6,255 nucleotides of DNA from Methanobacteriota archaeon (GTDB taxonomy: Archaea; Thermoplasmatota; Poseidoniia; Poseidoniales; Poseidoniaceae), in NCBI GenBank assembly GCA_002702945.1, contig PADF01000041.1, positions 17,290 through 23,544 of the forward strand, read 5' to 3'. The notes beneath the pieces are model-generated. The model was not told where the DNA came from. It saw only the letters and a program-made list of their open reading frames with translations, and ran no database searches. This document shows, piece by piece, positions 5,554 through 6,255 of this stretch. Position 1 is the stretch's first letter, and each line of letters begins with the position of its first letter. The position numbers and the translations under genes are program-made.

Positions 5554-5561
5554 ATGAATAA
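5499..5561 (+). CDS. Possible 20-residue leader peptide overlapping the helicase start
   Basis: ATG at 5499 follows AGGGGA (5485-5490) by 8 bases, a better ribosome site than that of the helicase itself. The ORF encodes MLGKGIITFPIPIGEHQDE and one or so further residue, ending at TAA 5559-5561, which overlaps the helicase ATG (5554) by eight bases in another frame. That arrangement would permit translational coupling. Short ORFs of this size occur by chance, so this is tentative. Confidence 0.22.
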   Translation: MLGKGIIITFPIPIGEHQDE

Positions 5562-6255
5562 TTTTGAAGCCCTTGGCTTGTCCAAAAAACTTCTAGAAGC
5601 AATTGAGTCGGAAGGATATACAACTCCAACGCCAGTCCAAGAACAATCTATTCCTCCCCTGCTAGCAGGAAGGGATGTATTAGGCGTTGCACAAACAGGT
5701 ACTGGTAAAACTGCAGCATTTGCATTACCTGTATTACAGATTATGAGTCGAACTAAAACACAAGGAAAAAGGCATATTAAAGCATTAATTCTCTCTCCAA
5801 CCCGAGAGTTGGCAGCACAAATTGGTGAACGCTTTTCTGTGTATGGGGAAAACTTAGACATCAGACATAAGGTCATATTCGGTGGAGTAAATCAAAATCC
5901 ACAAGTAAGAGCGTTGCAAAAAGGAATAGATGTTTTAGTTGCAACGCCTGGAAGATTACTTGATTTGATCAATCAAGGTCATATCGATATAACAAGAGTC
6001 GAGTTTTTCGTATTAGATGAGGCTGATAGAATGCTAGATATGGGATTTATTAGAGATATTAAAAAAGTTCTAAAATTGCTTCCTAAGCGACGTCAAAATC
6101 TTTTATTCAGCGCAACTATGCCTAAATCTATTGCTGATTTAGCAGGCTCTTTTCTTCACAATGCAATTATGATTGACGTCAGTCCAAAAGAAATAACAGT
6201 AGATAGAATCAAACAGAAAATTATGTTTGTCCGTAAGGCTGACAAACGAAGGTTA
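5554..6255 (+). CDS. DEAD-box ATP-dependent RNA helicase, RhlE-like, 3'-truncated by window edge
   Basis: 234 codons are visible and the gene runs off the right edge. Motifs in order: the Q motif (GYTTPTPVQEQSIP, Q29, with upstream F4), motif I AQTGTGKT (46-53), Ia PTRELA (82-87), GG (110-111), Ib TPGR (131-134), motif II DEAD (155-158) and motif III SAT (186-188). This is the complete first RecA domain plus the linker to the second; motifs IV-VI lie outside the window. The short N-terminus and wording such as FEALGLS and VLDEADRMLDMGF are RhlE-like. Such helicases remodel RNA duplexes in ribosome assembly and RNA decay, often with cold induction. ATG at 5554 has GGAG (5541-5544) nine bases upstream. 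It stands 189 bases after the cytochrome b gene, probably as its own transcription unit. Confidence 0.95.
   Translation, partial: MNNFEALGLSKKLLEAIESEGYTTPTPVQEQSIPPLLAGRDVLGVAQTGTGKTAAFALPVLQIMSRTKTQGKRHIKALILSPTRELAAQIGERFSVYGENLDIRHKVIFGGVNQNPQVRALQKGIDVLVATPGRLLDLINQGHIDITRVEFFVLDEADRMLDMGFIRDIKKVLKLLPKRRQNLLFSATMPKSIADLAGSFLHNAIMIDVSPKEITVDRIKQKIMFVRKADKRRL

Noticed and set aside
5502..5876. Minus-strand ORF of 124 codons under the helicase start
   Set aside because: It lies antisense to the DEAD-box gene, whose motifs are unmistakable; the ORF product looks like a shadow translation.

Overview
The window is AT-rich and densely coded, with short gaps and no rRNA, tRNA, CRISPR array or insertion sequence that I can see. 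I read it as a planktonic microbe with a streamlined genome. A marine Poseidoniales (Marine Group II) euryarchaeote is my best guess. The reasons are a JAMM/MPN+ metalloprotease-like gene, TATA-like elements at archaeal spacing upstream of some genes, and the general character of the unknown membrane protein. This assignment is inference. Several genes (GpmA, DUF1499, ChrR-type cupin, RhlE-like helicase, cytochrome b561) are bacterial in flavour, so either a marine bacterium or an archaeon rich in acquired genes remains possible.

Layout, left to right. A + strand gene cut by the left edge (1-456) carries a complete JAMM H-x-H-x7-S-x2-D motif. It converges on, and overlaps by 15 bases, a minus-strand gene for a membrane-anchored DUF1499 protein (442-936). 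Next on the minus strand come a cofactor-dependent phosphoglycerate mutase (984-1685, TTG start) and a four-helix membrane protein of unknown function (1739-2563). A small ChrR-type cupin gene (2653-3015, +) is divergent from the membrane protein.

The most coherent unit follows: a two-gene minus-strand operon of a COG0523/CobW-family GTPase (3422-4609) and a small Cys-rich (2Fe-2S) ferredoxin-like protein (3054-3392). This pair suggests delivery of a metal, or assembly of a metal centre. The GTPase carries an extra C-terminal barrel-like domain. Divergent from it across 137 AT-rich bases, which hold a near-perfect palindrome, is a four-helix cytochrome b561-type protein (4747-5364, +). A 189-base gap with a possible small leader ORF precedes a DEAD-box RNA helicase of the RhlE type (5554 to the right edge), which is cut inside the linker after its first RecA domain.

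The genes do not form one pathway. The supportable functional links are the CobW-ferredoxin operon and, more speculatively, its shared control region with the cytochrome b.
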